Assembly: GCA_017550625.1 (NCBI GenBank)
Contig: JAFZOL010000004.1
Location: forward strand, 1-43,418
Source of the DNA: Clostridia bacterium
GTDB taxonomy: Bacteria > Bacillota > Clostridia > Oscillospirales > Acutalibacteraceae
Direction of reading: 5' to 3'
DNA length: 43,418 bases
Under the pieces are notes generated by a model that saw nothing but the letters and a program-made list of their open reading frames with translations, did not search any database and was not told the DNA's origin. Each line of letters starts with the position of its first letter. Positions within the stretch are counted from its first letter, which is position 1. Shown here piece by piece: positions 24,017-33,362 of this stretch. Position numbers and translations under genes: made by a program.

Positions 24017-26719
24017 ATGCCTCAGGAACTCGAAAAAGTCTACGACCCCGGCAGGGTGGAAGACCGGATCTATAAATTCTGGCTGAACGGCCGCTACTTC
24101 CACGCGAAGCGCGAGGCCGGCAAAAAGACCTACACCATCGTGATCCCGCCGCCCAACATCACCGGGCAGCTTCACATGGGCCACGCGCTCGATAATACGC
24201 TGCAGGATATCCTGATCCGCTATAAGCGGATGCAGGGTTTTGACGCGTTATGGCTCCCCGGCACCGACCACGCCTCCATCGCCACCGAGGCGAAGATCGT
24301 TGAAACGATGCGCAAAGAGGGTCTCAAAAAAGAAGACCTCGGCAGAGAGGGCTTTCTCGTGCGCGCGTGGGACTGGAAAAAGCAATACGGCGGCCGCATC
24401 ATCGAACAGCTCAAGAAAATGGGCTCTTCCTGCGACTGGGACCGCGAGCGCTTCACGCTCGACGAGGGCTGCTCCAACGCCGTGAAAGAGGTGTTCGTGC
24501 AGCTCTATAACGAGGGGCTCATCTACCGCGGCAACCGCATGGTCAACTGGTGCCCCTGCTGCAACACGTCCATTTCCGACGCCGAGGTGGAGTATGAAGA
24601 GAAGGACTCCCATTTCTGGCATCTTCTCTATCCCGTGAAAGAGACGGGCGAAAAGCTCGAGCTCGCCACCACCCGACCCGAGACTATGCTCGGCGATACC
24701 GCCGTGGCGATCAACCCCGAAGACGAGCGCTATAAGCACCTGCACGGCTGCCACGTGATTTTGCCGCTGCTCAACAAAGAGATCCCGATCGTGCTCGACG
24801 AGCACGCCGACCTCGAAAAAGGCACCGGCGTGGTCAAGATCACCCCCGCCCACGACCCGAACGACTTCGAGGTCGGCAAACGGCATGACCTGCCGATCGT
24901 GCGCACCTTCACCTACGACGGGCGCATGACCGGCGCCGCCGAAAAGAAAGCGGCGGACGAATACATCGCCAGCGGCCGCGCCGCGCAGGGCGAGCCCGAG
25001 GTGCTCGACTGCGGCAAATACGCCGGCATGACCACGAGAGAAGCGCGCAAGGCCATCCTTGCCGATCTCGAGGCCGGCGGTTACCTGAAAGAGACCGAGC
25101 CGCTCAAGCACCAGGTCGGCACCTGCTACCGCTGCCATTCCGACATCGAGCCCATGGTGTCGAAGCAGTGGTTCGTGAAGATGGATCCGCTCGCCGGGCC
25201 CGCGATCAAGGCGGTGGAAGACGGCGAGATCCGCTTCGTGCCCGAGCGCTTTACAAAAAATTACATCAACTGGATGCGGGGCACCCGCGACTGGTGCATC
25301 TCGCGTCAGCTCTGGTGGGGTCACCGCATCCCCGCGTGGTACTGCGACGACTGCGGCCATACCGTGGTGTCGAAGGACGAGCCGAAGGTCTGCCCGAAGT
25401 GCGGCGGCGCCCTGCAGCAGGATCCCGACACGCTCGACACGTGGTTCTCGTCCGCGCTGTGGCCGTTCTCCACGCTCGGCTGGCCCGAGGACACCGAAGA
25501 CCTCAAGCATTACTATCCCACGAACACCCTCGTGACCGGTTACGATATCATCGGTTTCTGGGTCAGCAGAATGATCTTCTCTGGCCTCAAATATACCGGC
25601 AAAGCGCCGTTCGACACGGTGCTCATCCACGGCCTCGTGCGCGACGCCCTGGGCAGAAAGATGTCCAAATCTCTCGGCAACGGCATCGACCCGCTTGAGA
25701 TCATCGACAAATACGGCGCCGACGCCCTGCGCTTCACGCTTGCCACGGGCAACTCCCCGGGCAACGACATGCGCTTCTCCGACGAAAAGGTCGAGGCTTC
25801 GCGCAACTTCGCCAACAAGCTCTGGAACGCCGCGCGCTTCATCCAGATGAACCTCGACGGCCTTGAAAAGCCCCTGCCCTTGCCGGACGAGCTGAACCTT
25901 GAGGACCGCTGGATCCTCACGCGTTATAACGAGCTCGTTCGCGACGTCACCGACAACCTCGATAAATTCGAGCTCGGCATGGCTGTCTCGAAGCTCTACG
26001 ATTTCATCTGGGACGTGTTCTGCGACTGGCATATCGAGCTTTGCAAGATCCGCCTCAATTCCGACGACGAAAAACTCAAAAACGACGCGCGCGCCATGCT
26101 GGTTTACGTGCTGTCGAACACCTTAAAGCTTTTGCATCCATTCATGCCGTTCATCACCGAAGAGATCTGGCAGACCCTGCCGCACGAAGGCGAGTCGATC
26201 ATGGTCTCGCCGTGGCCGGCGTTCGACCCCGCGCTTTCGTATCCGGACGCCGCCGCGCAGATGGAGGCCGTGATGGCCTGCGTCAAGGCGGTGCGCAACC
26301 GCCGCGCCGAAATGAACGTGCCGCCGTCCAAAAAAGCGCACCTGAACATCTCCGCGCAGGATGCGTCCCTCTTTGAGCAGTCCGCGCCCTATTTCATCCG
26401 GCTTGCCTCCGCCTCGGCGGTCACGGTCGGGCAGGAAGCGGATTTCGACACCGAACGCTCGGTGTGCGTCATCACCGACAAGGCGAAGATCTTCATCCCG
26501 ATGAACGAGCTCGTCGATTTCGAGGCCGAGCGCAAGCGCCTGACCAAAGAGCTCGAGGACGTGGAGCGCAAGCTCGCGTCGATCAACGCCAAGCTCTCGA
26601 ATGAGGGCTTCCTCGCCAAGGCGCCGCAGAAGGTGATCGACGAGCAGAAAGAAAGCCTCGCCCGTTTCTCCGAAAAGGCCGCGCTGCTGCGTGAAAGCAT
26701 CGCCAAACTCGGCGCGTGA
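24017..26719 (+). CDS. valS: Valyl-tRNA synthetase
   Basis: The 900-residue class I aminoacyl-tRNA synthetase attaches valine to tRNA-Val. The HIGH signature is PPPNITGQLHMGHAL near residue 42 and the KMSKS signature is GRKMSKSLGNG near 548. The CP1 editing domain lies between them (TTRPETMLGDTAVA, KITPAHDPNDFE). The zinc-knuckle-like CDDCGH...CPKCGG (near 444-468) and a C-terminal coiled-coil arm (about 835-900) match the long bacterial form. ATG 24017 follows AAAGGAG; the open frame extends 24 bases upstream without a site. It ends one base before folC. Confidence 0.97.
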   Translation: MPQELEKVYDPGRVEDRIYKFWLNGRYFHAKREAGKKTYTIVIPPPNITGQLHMGHALDNTLQDILIRYKRMQGFDALWLPGTDHASIATEAKIVETMRKEGLKKEDLGREGFLVRAWDWKKQYGGRIIEQLKKMGSSCDWDRERFTLDEGCSNAVKEVFVQLYNEGLIYRGNRMVNWCPCCNTSISDAEVEYEEKDSHFWHLLYPVKETGEKLELATTRPETMLGDTAVAINPEDERYKHLHGCHVILPLLNKEIPIVLDEHADLEKGTGVVKITPAHDPNDFEVGKRHDLPIVRTFTYDGRMTGAAEKKAADEYIASGRAAQGEPEVLDCGKYAGMTTREARKAILADLEAGGYLKETEPLKHQVGTCYRCHSDIEPMVSKQWFVKMDPLAGPAIKAVEDGEIRFVPERFTKNYINWMRGTRDWCISRQLWWGHRIPAWYCDDCGHTVVSKDEPKVCPKCGGALQQDPDTLDTWFSSALWPFSTLGWPEDTEDLKHYYPTNTLVTGYDIIGFWVSRMIFSGLKYTGKAPFDTVLIHGLVRDALGRKMSKSLGNGIDPLEIIDKYGADALRFTLATGNSPGNDMRFSDEKVEASRNFANKLWNAARFIQMNLDGLEKPLPLPDELNLEDRWILTRYNELVRDVTDNLDKFELGMAVSKLYDFIWDVFCDWHIELCKIRLNSDDEKLKNDARAMLVYVLSNTLKLLHPFMPFITEEIWQTLPHEGESIMVSPWPAFDPALSYPDAAAQMEAVMACVKAVRNRRAEMNVPPSKKAHLNISAQDASLFEQSAPYFIRLASASAVTVGQEADFDTERSVCVITDKAKIFIPMNELVDFEAERKRLTKELEDVERKLASINAKLSNEGFLAKAPQKVIDEQKESLARFSEKAALLRESIAKLGA

Positions 26720-26720
26720 T

Positions 26721-28034
26721 ATGGAACCGGACGCCGTAACCTATTACCATTCGCTCGGGCGCTTCGGCGTGCAGCCGGGGCTTGAGAGGATCCGTGCGCT
26801 GTGCGCCCTGCTCGGGGACCCGCAGAATGCATTCCGGTGCGTCCACGTGGCGGGCACCAACGGCAAGGGCAGCACCTCGACCATGCTCGCGTCCATACTG
26901 CGGTCGGCAGGGTACCGTACCGGGCTCTATACGTCCCCCTACGTCCTCGATTTCCGCGAGCGCATCCGCCTGAACGGCGACATGATCTCCGAAGCCGCCC
27001 TCGCCGATGTCACCGACCAAGTGCGAAAAGCGGTCGAAACGCTGAACGGGCAGGGGATCTGGCCCACCGAATTCGAGGCCGTGACCGCCGCCGCGTTCCT
27101 GTATTACGCGCGGCAGGGCTGCGAGATTGCGGTGCTCGAGGCCGGTCTCGGCGGCAGGTTCGACGCCACGAACCTGATCGTAAAGCCGCTCGTCAGCGTC
27201 ATCACGTCGATCTCGTTCGACCACACCGCCGTGCTCGGCGACACCCTCGCAAAGATCGCTTGGGAAAAAAGCGGCATCATCAAGCAAGCTGCACCCGTCG
27301 TCACCACCGACCGGCAGCCGCACGAGGCGTTCGGGGTTATCGCCTCAACGGCCGCCTCGCTGAACGCGCCGCTGCTCATCAGCTGCCCGTCGGAACAGTT
27401 TGTGATTGGCGAAGGCTCGCTTCACGGCACGAAGATCACGTATCACGGCATCGAAACGCGCTGTCCGTTTCCGGGCGCGCACCAGCTCGAGAACCTCGGG
27501 CTCGTGCTCAAAGCCGTCGACGCCCTGCGTGAGAAGGGGATCATGATCCCCGACGCCGCGGTCAAAACGGGGCTCGACAATTCGTTCATCCCCGCGCGCT
27601 GCGAAGTGCTGTCAACCGACCCCCTCGTACTGCTCGACGGGTCGCACAACCCCGGTGGGGTCGGATCGCTCAAAAAACTGATTAATACTTATTTGCCGAA
27701 TAAACGCCTGCTGGCCGTGACCGGCATGATGGAAGACAAGGATCTTCAAACCGTCGTGCCCGTGCTCGCGAGCCTGTTCGAGCGCGTGATCACCGTCACG
27801 CCGTCGAATCCCCGCGCCATTCCCGCAGACCGGTTCGCCGAAATATTCCGCGAACAAGGCGTGCTGGCCGACGCCGCGCCGGACGTTGAATCCGGCATCG
27901 TCTCAGCCTTTGAATCTTTGCCGTCTTACGACGGGCTCGTCGTCTGCGGGTCGCTGTATCTCGCCGCCGACGCGAGGCCGATTCTTATCGATACAATCAA
28001 TACACGCTTTCATAAGGGAGGAAAAATATCATGA
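26721..28034 (+). CDS. folC: Folylpolyglutamate synthase / dihydrofolate synthase
   Basis: This 437-residue Mur-ligase-family enzyme adds glutamate to folates. The ATP-binding loop is VAGTNGKGSTSTML near residue 38, the DHFS/FPGS signature is SFDHTAVLGDTLAKIA near 172, and the C-terminal part has LLDGSHNPGG near 300. The ATG lies one base after the valS stop without a clear ribosome site, so it is probably translated by coupling. ValS-FolC is a conserved gene pair in Firmicutes. The TGA overlaps the next start (ATGA). Confidence 0.95.
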   Translation: MEPDAVTYYHSLGRFGVQPGLERIRALCALLGDPQNAFRCVHVAGTNGKGSTSTMLASILRSAGYRTGLYTSPYVLDFRERIRLNGDMISEAALADVTDQVRKAVETLNGQGIWPTEFEAVTAAAFLYYARQGCEIAVLEAGLGGRFDATNLIVKPLVSVITSISFDHTAVLGDTLAKIAWEKSGIIKQAAPVVTTDRQPHEAFGVIASTAASLNAPLLISCPSEQFVIGEGSLHGTKITYHGIETRCPFPGAHQLENLGLVLKAVDALREKGIMIPDAAVKTGLDNSFIPARCEVLSTDPLVLLDGSHNPGGVGSLKKLINTYLPNKRLLAVTGMMEDKDLQTVVPVLASLFERVITVTPSNPRAIPADRFAEIFREQGVLADAAPDVESGIVSAFESLPSYDGLVVCGSLYLAADARPILIDTINTRFHKGGKIS

Positions 28035-29365
28035 CTATGACTGTCGACGCTGCGATCGTCAGCAGAAAATCCGCCGCTCTTGATTTCAATACGGACGGCA
28101 TCAACGCCTCGGGCAAGATCTGGCCGAGAGAGGTCGTCCATTCCGAAAAGGGCATCCGCGCCGCGGGCGTGAGCAAGGACCGCCCCTTCTACGTGCTCGC
28201 GAGCTCCGCCTCGAAGGGCACGGCGGAGAGCGCCGCCGACCTGTTCAAAAACTGCGTCGAGGGCTTCGCCGAGGACGGCTCGAACTTCGCCGACATGATC
28301 GCCGAGTTCTTCCGCGCCTTCGCGAAGGTGCTCGTGGATTCGGGCTTTGATTCGTCCGACTGCGATTTCTCGATCTTCGTCGGCGTGAACGACAAGGTCT
28401 ATCTCGCCAAAATGGGCACCTCGAAGCTCTATCGCATCCGCGACGACTTCTGCGAGGTCGTCGAGCCTGTCAAGCGCGGTTTCCCCGACGGCAAGTCCGA
28501 ATACGGCGTCGCCGTGATCGACGACGTGCTCGTGGACGATACGTTCGTGCTGCTGACCGAAAAGGTCGCCGAGGCCCTCAACGAGGACCTGATGGAGGCC
28601 ATCTATAAGAACGCCGCGGGCGACATCAAAAAGGTCGTGGCGCAGTTCGCCTCGCAGGCCGTGCGCTTCGGCTGCAAGGACGCGATCTCGGCGATCGTGA
28701 TCAAGATCACCGAGGTGGGCGAGTCCGCTTCGTCCTTCGTGCCGCCCATCGTGCCCGCGTTCGGCACGGACGATCCCTATCAAAGGGAATCCGAATACGA
28801 TGCAGACGCGTATGCCGTTCCCGAACCCGTTGAAGAGGAGCCCGCCGAAGACGACGGCACCGTGCCCGTGAGCAAGGGCAAGAAGATCGCGTTCCTCGCC
28901 GTGACCACGATCCTCGTCGTTCTGCTGCTCGGCATCATCTTCTTCGTCGTGAGCAAGATCGCCGAAACGCATAAGGCGGAACCCGGCACGACCGCGCCCG
29001 CCGGCACCGAGGCCGAAGCCACCGACGAGACCACCACCGAACCCGCTTCGACCGAGGAATCGACCTCCGAAGAGGAATCCTCGTCCGAGGAAGCGTCCTC
29101 TGAAGAAGCTTCGACCGAGGAACCCACCACGGAAGAGCCCACGACCGAAAGACCTGTTGAGAGAACGACGGAAGAGCCTGCTCCCGAAACGACCGAAGAG
29201 CCCGCCCCCGAAACGACGGAAGAGCCCGCCCCCGAAACAACGGAAGAGCCCGCTCCCGAAACGACCGAAGAGCCCGTTCCCGAAACGACCGAAGAGCCCG
29301 CTCCCGAAACGACCGAAGAGCCCGCTCCCGATGAACCCGGCGGCGACGAGACCCCTGAGGAATAA
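28031..29365 (+). CDS. PP2C-like pseudo-phosphatase with membrane anchor and Thr/Glu/Pro repeat tail
   Basis: The 444-residue protein has an N-terminal domain (about 1-240) laid out like a PP2C Ser/Thr phosphatase. It lacks key metal ligands: the usual DGMGG is replaced by SSASKG near residue 57, the SDG block is TEK (LLTEKVAEAL), and the late GxxDN is GCKDA. It is probably catalytically inactive, as seen in some paralogues. A single membrane span follows at about 284-308. The tail is acidic and Thr/Ser rich, ending in seven copies of an 8-residue unit TTEEPAPE. With a cytoplasmic phosphatase-like domain, the tail would be outside, possibly glycosylated or wall-spanning. AAGGGAGGA precedes the ATG, which overlaps the folC stop by 4 bases. 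The role is unknown; sensing or scaffolding is inference. Confidence 0.75.
   Translation: MTMTVDAAIVSRKSAALDFNTDGINASGKIWPREVVHSEKGIRAAGVSKDRPFYVLASSASKGTAESAADLFKNCVEGFAEDGSNFADMIAEFFRAFAKVLVDSGFDSSDCDFSIFVGVNDKVYLAKMGTSKLYRIRDDFCEVVEPVKRGFPDGKSEYGVAVIDDVLVDDTFVLLTEKVAEALNEDLMEAIYKNAAGDIKKVVAQFASQAVRFGCKDAISAIVIKITEVGESASSFVPPIVPAFGTDDPYQRESEYDADAYAVPEPVEEEPAEDDGTVPVSKGKKIAFLAVTTILVVLLLGIIFFVVSKIAETHKAEPGTTAPAGTEAEATDETTTEPASTEESTSEEESSSEEASSEEASTEEPTTEEPTTERPVERTTEEPAPETTEEPAPETTEEPAPETTEEPAPETTEEPVPETTEEPAPETTEEPAPDEPGGDETPEE
29165..29332 (+). repeat. Seven tandem 24-bp repeats
   Basis: The unit is close to ACGACCGAAGAGCCCGCTCC plus CGAA and is repeated seven times without spacers; copies differ at a few, mostly third-base, positions. 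It codes for TTEEPAPE-type octapeptides at the end of the membrane-anchored PP2C-like protein. Such arrays change copy number easily. Confidence 0.92.
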
Positions 29366-29378
29366 TTCATCCCGCCTA

Positions 29379-29407
29379 TTGATTTTCACTTGGATCTGTG
29401 GTATAGT
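29379..29407 (+). promoter_or_regulatory. Promoter of the 48-residue ORF
   Basis: TTGATT and TATAGT are separated by 17 bases; an overlapping TATAAT at 29407-29412 is an alternative -10 with a poor -35. No terminator was seen between the previous gene and this promoter. Confidence 0.6.
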
Positions 29408-29439
29408 ATAATCACCATCGGAAGAAAGGACGGTTTATT

Positions 29440-29586
29440 ATGGAAGGTATTCTTGATAAAATGAGCCCCGCGATCCAAACGATCGCCGTTTACGCCTCGT
29501 ATCTGATCTCTGCTGTCAAAAAGATGCTCTCACTGTTCAGATTCGCCACGGGCGTCGATATCGTTCCCGAAACGAGCGAAGGCTGA
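29440..29586 (+). CDS. Small 48-residue amphipathic protein
   Basis: ATG at 29440 is preceded by AAGAAAGGA (29422-29430), about 10 bases upstream. The frame codes for a 48-residue peptide with one hydrophobic/amphipathic helix (IQTIAVYASYLISAVKKMLS) and a short polar tail (VPETSEG). It has its own promoter and a terminator-like stretch downstream, which argues that it is expressed. I do not recognise the family. The helix could lie on or span the membrane; a holin-like, signalling or membrane-regulatory small protein are all possible. Confidence 0.6.
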   Translation: MEGILDKMSPAIQTIAVYASYLISAVKKMLSLFRFATGVDIVPETSEG

Positions 29587-29642
29587 ACCGACCGATGACA
29601 ATACGGCCTCGCGCCGTGATGAAAAAGGACCTTGCGCGTCTC

Positions 29643-29684
29643 CCGGAAACGTTGTTTCCGGCGGGACCCATGCGGGTCTTTTTT
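29643..29684 (+). terminator. Double hairpin ending in a terminator
   Basis: A first stem CCGGAAAC/GTTTCCGG (29643-29661) is followed by GACCC/GGGTC (29665-29678) and six T. A weaker ACGGC/GCCGT stem lies just upstream at about 29602-29616. The rest of the gene-free stretch 29587-29795 holds only the ruvC promoter. Confidence 0.8.
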
Positions 29685-29714
29685 CGTTATATGGATATTT
29701 TTTTTAAGAAACTA

Positions 29715-29743
29715 TTGTTTACTATAGATTTATATGCTATACT
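29715..29743 (+). promoter_or_regulatory. Promoter of the ruvC-to-clp operon
   Basis: TTGTTT and TATACT are separated by 17 bases with a TGC extension before the -10. It is the last clear promoter before 12.9 kb of closely spaced genes on the same strand. Confidence 0.75.
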
Positions 29744-29795
29744 AAAATGAAAACTTCTATGCTGTCACAAGCGACGGCGTGATTGGAGAAAACGA

Positions 29796-30299
29796 ATGGT
29801 CATTTTGGGGATCGATCCCGGCTACGCGATAGTAGGCTACGGGGTCCTGTCCTATGAGAACAACCGCTTCGGCATCCTCGATTTCGGCGCGATCACCACG
29901 CCGGCGGACATGGATTTCTTCCAGCGGCTCAAAAACATCTACGACGATATGTGCTTTCTGCTGGATAAATACCGTCCCGACGCGATGTCGATCGAAAAGC
30001 TGTTTTTCAACACGAACCAGAAAACCGCGATCGACGTGGCGCAGGCGCGCGGCGTGATTCTGCTAGCCGCGAAGCAGCACGGTGCCGGGATCTTCGAGTA
30101 TACGCCTTTGCAGGTCAAGCAGAGCGTCGTGGGGTACGGCCGCGCCGAAAAAAAGCAGGTCCAGGAGATGACGAAATCCATCCTCGGCCTCAACAAAGTG
30201 CCCAAACCCGACGACACGGCCGACGCCCTCGCGCTCGCGCTGTGCCACGCGCACTGCAGCGGGTCGCTGTTTTCGGCGATCCGGCAGCAGCCCAAATAA
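29796..30299 (+). CDS. ruvC: Crossover junction endodeoxyribonuclease RuvC
   Basis: The 167-residue Holliday junction resolvase cuts four-way junctions symmetrically. The catalytic acids are visible at family positions: D7 (GIDPG), E67 (SIEKLFF), D140 and D143 (KPDDTADAL). A preceding AGAAAACGA is a weak ribosome site. It heads the ruvCAB block and, by spacing, the long operon. Confidence 0.97.
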   Translation: MVILGIDPGYAIVGYGVLSYENNRFGILDFGAITTPADMDFFQRLKNIYDDMCFLLDKYRPDAMSIEKLFFNTNQKTAIDVAQARGVILLAAKQHGAGIFEYTPLQVKQSVVGYGRAEKKQVQEMTKSILGLNKVPKPDDTADALALALCHAHCSGSLFSAIRQQPK

Positions 30300-30326
30300 A
30301 AAACTCACAGACAGGCAGGGAACAGC

Positions 30327-30953
30327 ATGTTTTATTCATTGACGGGCAAGATCGTATGCACCGAGCCCACCTTCGTCGCGATCGACTGCGGAGGCGTCGC
30401 CTACCGCTGCACCGCGTCGCTGAACACTATAAGACAGCTTCCGCCGAACGGCGGCGTCGTCACGCTCTACACGCATCTGGTGTTCAACCAGAACGCGACC
30501 GCGAAGGACGACGCGTTTGAGCTCATCGGTTTTATCGACAAGGATGAGCTCGCGTTCTTCAAGATGCTCGTCTCGGTGTCGGGCGTCGGCGCGAAAGCCG
30601 CGATCTCGATCCTTTCCACGGCGTCTCCGTCCGCCCTGGCGCTTTCGATCGCCTCGGGCGACGTCAAGGCCATCACACGGGCGCAGGGCATCGGGCCCAA
30701 GATCGCGCAGCGCGTGGTGCTCGAGCTCAAGGGCAAGGTCGGCAAGCTCGCGCCCAATGAGATCACGTCGTCCGACGCCGCGGGCTACGAGCAGACCACG
30801 ATCCTCGGCAATGTGTCCGAGGCGGTCAGCGCACTCGTTTCACTCGGGTTCGGCGCCGCGGACGCGCAGAAGGCGCTCGCGGGGCTCGACCCCGCGCTGC
30901 CCGTACAGGTGCTGATCAAAGAAGGCCTGCGCAAGCTTTCATGGGGAGGTTAA
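30327..30953 (+). CDS. ruvA: Holliday junction branch migration protein RuvA
   Basis: The 208-residue protein binds the junction as a tetramer and loads RuvB. An N-terminal OB fold (VCTEPTFVAIDCGGVAYRC), central helix-hairpin-helix motifs (SVSGVGAKAAISIL and AQGIGPKIAQRVVLEL) and a C-terminal RuvB-contacting domain (ALVSLGFGAADAQKAL) are all present. It lies 27 bases after ruvC and 6 bases before ruvB. Confidence 0.97.
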   Translation: MFYSLTGKIVCTEPTFVAIDCGGVAYRCTASLNTIRQLPPNGGVVTLYTHLVFNQNATAKDDAFELIGFIDKDELAFFKMLVSVSGVGAKAAISILSTASPSALALSIASGDVKAITRAQGIGPKIAQRVVLELKGKVGKLAPNEITSSDAAGYEQTTILGNVSEAVSALVSLGFGAADAQKALAGLDPALPVQVLIKEGLRKLSWGG

Positions 30954-30959
30954 CGGTTT

Positions 30960-31985
30960 ATGGCGATCAGTTCTTATGAAGACGACGATTTCCGCATGGC
31001 GTCGCCCTCGTTCTCCGCGCCCGACGTGGAGATCGAAAACAGCCTGCGGCCCAAAACGCTCGACGAATACATCGGGCAGGCAAAAGTCAAAGAGAATCTG
31101 AATATCTATATGCAGGCGGCTCTGGCGCGCGGCGAACCGCTCGACCACGTGCTGCTCTACGGCCCGCCCGGTCTCGGCAAGACCACGCTCGCGGGCATCA
31201 TCGCGAACACCATGGGCGCGCAGCTCAGGGTGACCTCGGGCCCCGCGATCGAAAAGCCCGGCGATCTGGCCGCCCTGCTCACGAACCTCGGCCCCGGCGA
31301 CATATTGTTCATCGACGAGATCCACCGCCTGTCGCGCAGCGTTGAAGAAGTGCTCTATCCCGCGATGGAAGAGCACGCGATCGACATCATCATCGGCAAG
31401 GGCCCGTCGGCGCGCAGTATCCGCCTCGATCTGCCGCCCTTTACGCTTGTGGCGGCCACCACAAAGGCAGGATCTCTTTCCGCACCCCTCAGAGACCGCT
31501 TCGGCACCGTGGAGCGTCTCGAGCTTTACAGCCCCGAGGATCTCAGCAAGATCGTGACCCGCAGTGCCGGGATCCTCGGCATCGACATCGAGCCCGACGG
31601 CGCGATCGAGATCGCCTCGCGCTCGCGCGGCACGCCGAGACTCGCGAACCGCTACTTAAAGCGCGTGCGCGATTTCTCGCAGGTGATCGGCAGCGGGCGT
31701 ATTACGCTTGAGGATGCGCAGCTCGCTTTGCGCAGGATGGATATCGACGAGCTGGGTCTCGACAATATCGACCGGCGCATGCTCTCCACCATGATCCACA
31801 ACTACAAAGGCGGCCCCGTGGGCCTCGAGACCATCGCCGCCGCGATCGGCGAGGAATCGGTCACGATCGAGGACGTTTACGAGCCGTATCTGATGCAGAT
31901 CGGTTTTTTGGCCAGAACGCCCCGCGGGCGCGAGGTCACGAACGCCGCCTATATTCATCTGGGGATCCCGGTCCCCGAAAAATAA
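30960..31985 (+). CDS. ruvB: Holliday junction branch migration helicase RuvB
   Basis: The 341-residue AAA+ motor drives branch migration with RuvA. An N-terminal variable segment is followed by [12 protein letters not shown] (near 29), Walker [12 protein letters not shown] (near 63), Walker [11 protein letters not shown] (near 118), sensor 1 VAATTKAG and the arginine-finger segment PLRDRFG. A winged-helix domain ends the protein. GGGGAGG lies 8 bases before the ATG. Confidence 0.98.
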   Translation: MAISSYEDDDFRMASPSFSAPDVEIENSLRPKTLDEYIGQAKVKENLNIYMQAALARGEPLDHVLLYGPPGLGKTTLAGIIANTMGAQLRVTSGPAIEKPGDLAALLTNLGPGDILFIDEIHRLSRSVEEVLYPAMEEHAIDIIIGKGPSARSIRLDLPPFTLVAATTKAGSLSAPLRDRFGTVERLELYSPEDLSKIVTRSAGILGIDIEPDGAIEIASRSRGTPRLANRYLKRVRDFSQVIGSGRITLEDAQLALRRMDIDELGLDNIDRRMLSTMIHNYKGGPVGLETIAAAIGEESVTIEDVYEPYLMQIGFLARTPRGREVTNAAYIHLGIPVPEK

Positions 31986-32009
31986 ACGCCCTGAAAGGAT
32001 TTTGCTGCT

Positions 32010-33362
32010 ATGGGAAGATTATTCGGAACCGACGGTGCGAGAGGCATCGCGAACACCGAGATCAGCTGCGAGCTCGCGATGAAGATCGGCCGCGCCGCCG
32101 CCATGGTGCTCGGTGAAAACAAGGGGGACCGCAAGCTCAAGGTGCTCGTCGGCACCGACACGCGCATCTCCGCCGACATGCTCTCGAGCGCCATTGCCGC
32201 GGGCTTCTGCTCTGTGGGCTGCGACGTGCTGCAGCTCGGCGTGGTGCCCACCCCCGCGGTCGCGTTCCTCGTCAAGGAGTATTCCTACGACGCGGGCGTT
32301 ATGATCTCGGCGTCGCACAACCCCTGCGAATACAACGGCATCAAGATCTTCCGCTCGAACGGCTACAAGCTGCCCGACGAGATGGAAGAGAAGATCGAGG
32401 CGATCATTCTGGATGAGATCGTGCCCCCGCCCCTGAAAGTGGGCGAAGAGGTCGGCTCGATCACCTCGGGTAGAAACGCCGTGAAGGATTATATCCACCA
32501 CATCGAAAACACGGCCGTGGGTCATTTCTACGGCATGCGCATCGCCATCGACTGCGCCAACGGCTCCGCCAGCGAGACCGCGAACGAGCTGTTCCGCCGC
32601 CTCGGCGCCGAGTGCACGGTCATCAACTGCCGGCCCGACGGCACCAACATCAACAAAAACTGCGGCTCCACGCACATCGAGAACCTGCAGGCTTACGTGC
32701 GCGACAACGGCTTCGACATGGGCCTCGCGTTCGACGGCGACGCCGACCGGCTCCTGTGCACCGACGAAGAGGGCAACCTCGTGGACGGCGACAAGATCAT
32801 GGCGATCTGCGCCAAGCACATGAAAAAGCACGGCAGGCTCAACGCCAATACGCTCGTCGCCACCGTGATGAGCAACATGGGCCTGTTCAAGTTCTGCGAG
32901 GAAAACGGCATCAACTGCGAAAAGACCAAGGTCGGCGACCGCTACGTGCTCGAGCGGATGCTTGAAAAGGGCTTCCACATCGGCGGCGAGCAGTCCGGCC
33001 ACGTGATCTTCCTCGACTACGCCACCACAGGCGACGGCCAGCTCACCGCCGTGCAGCTTCTGAACGTGATCCGCGAATCCGGCAAAACGTTGGGCGAGCT
33101 TGCCTCCGAGATCGAGATCTTCCCGCAGGTGCTCAAGAACGTGCGCGTCAGCTCCCTCGGCAAGTTAAGACTGTTTGAAGATAAAGAGATTAAAATCGCG
33201 ATTGAGGCCGCCGAAAAAGAGCTCGGCGAAAACGGCCGCGTGCTCGTGCGCGCCTCCGGCACCGAGCCTCTGGTGCGCGTGATGCTCGAGGGCAAAGACA
33301 AAGATCAGATCGCGCGTCTCTCCGAGCAGATTGCCGAGGTCGTAAGGGAAAGGCTGATATAA
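32010..33362 (+). CDS. glmM: Phosphoglucosamine mutase
   Basis: The 450-residue enzyme interconverts glucosamine-6-phosphate and glucosamine-1-phosphate, an early step to UDP-GlcNAc for the cell wall. The N-terminal GRLFGTDGARGIAN, phosphoserine loop MISASHNP with S102, metal loop DGDADR near 243, sugar loop GGEQSGH near 328 and phosphate loop RASGTEPLVRV near 415 are all present and well placed. AAAGGA lies upstream of the ATG. Its stop overlaps the next start by one base. Confidence 0.97.
   Translation: MGRLFGTDGARGIANTEISCELAMKIGRAAAMVLGENKGDRKLKVLVGTDTRISADMLSSAIAAGFCSVGCDVLQLGVVPTPAVAFLVKEYSYDAGVMISASHNPCEYNGIKIFRSNGYKLPDEMEEKIEAIILDEIVPPPLKVGEEVGSITSGRNAVKDYIHHIENTAVGHFYGMRIAIDCANGSASETANELFRRLGAECTVINCRPDGTNINKNCGSTHIENLQAYVRDNGFDMGLAFDGDADRLLCTDEEGNLVDGDKIMAICAKHMKKHGRLNANTLVATVMSNMGLFKFCEENGINCEKTKVGDRYVLERMLEKGFHIGGEQSGHVIFLDYATTGDGQLTAVQLLNVIRESGKTLGELASEIEIFPQVLKNVRVSSLGKLRLFEDKEIKIAIEAAEKELGENGRVLVRASGTEPLVRVMLEGKDKDQIARLSEQIAEVVRERLI

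Noticed and set aside
27536-27551. A perfect 16-bp palindrome in folC (GGGGATCATGATCCCC)
   Set aside because: It is fully explained by codons for GIMIP and has no second copy or context; probably chance.
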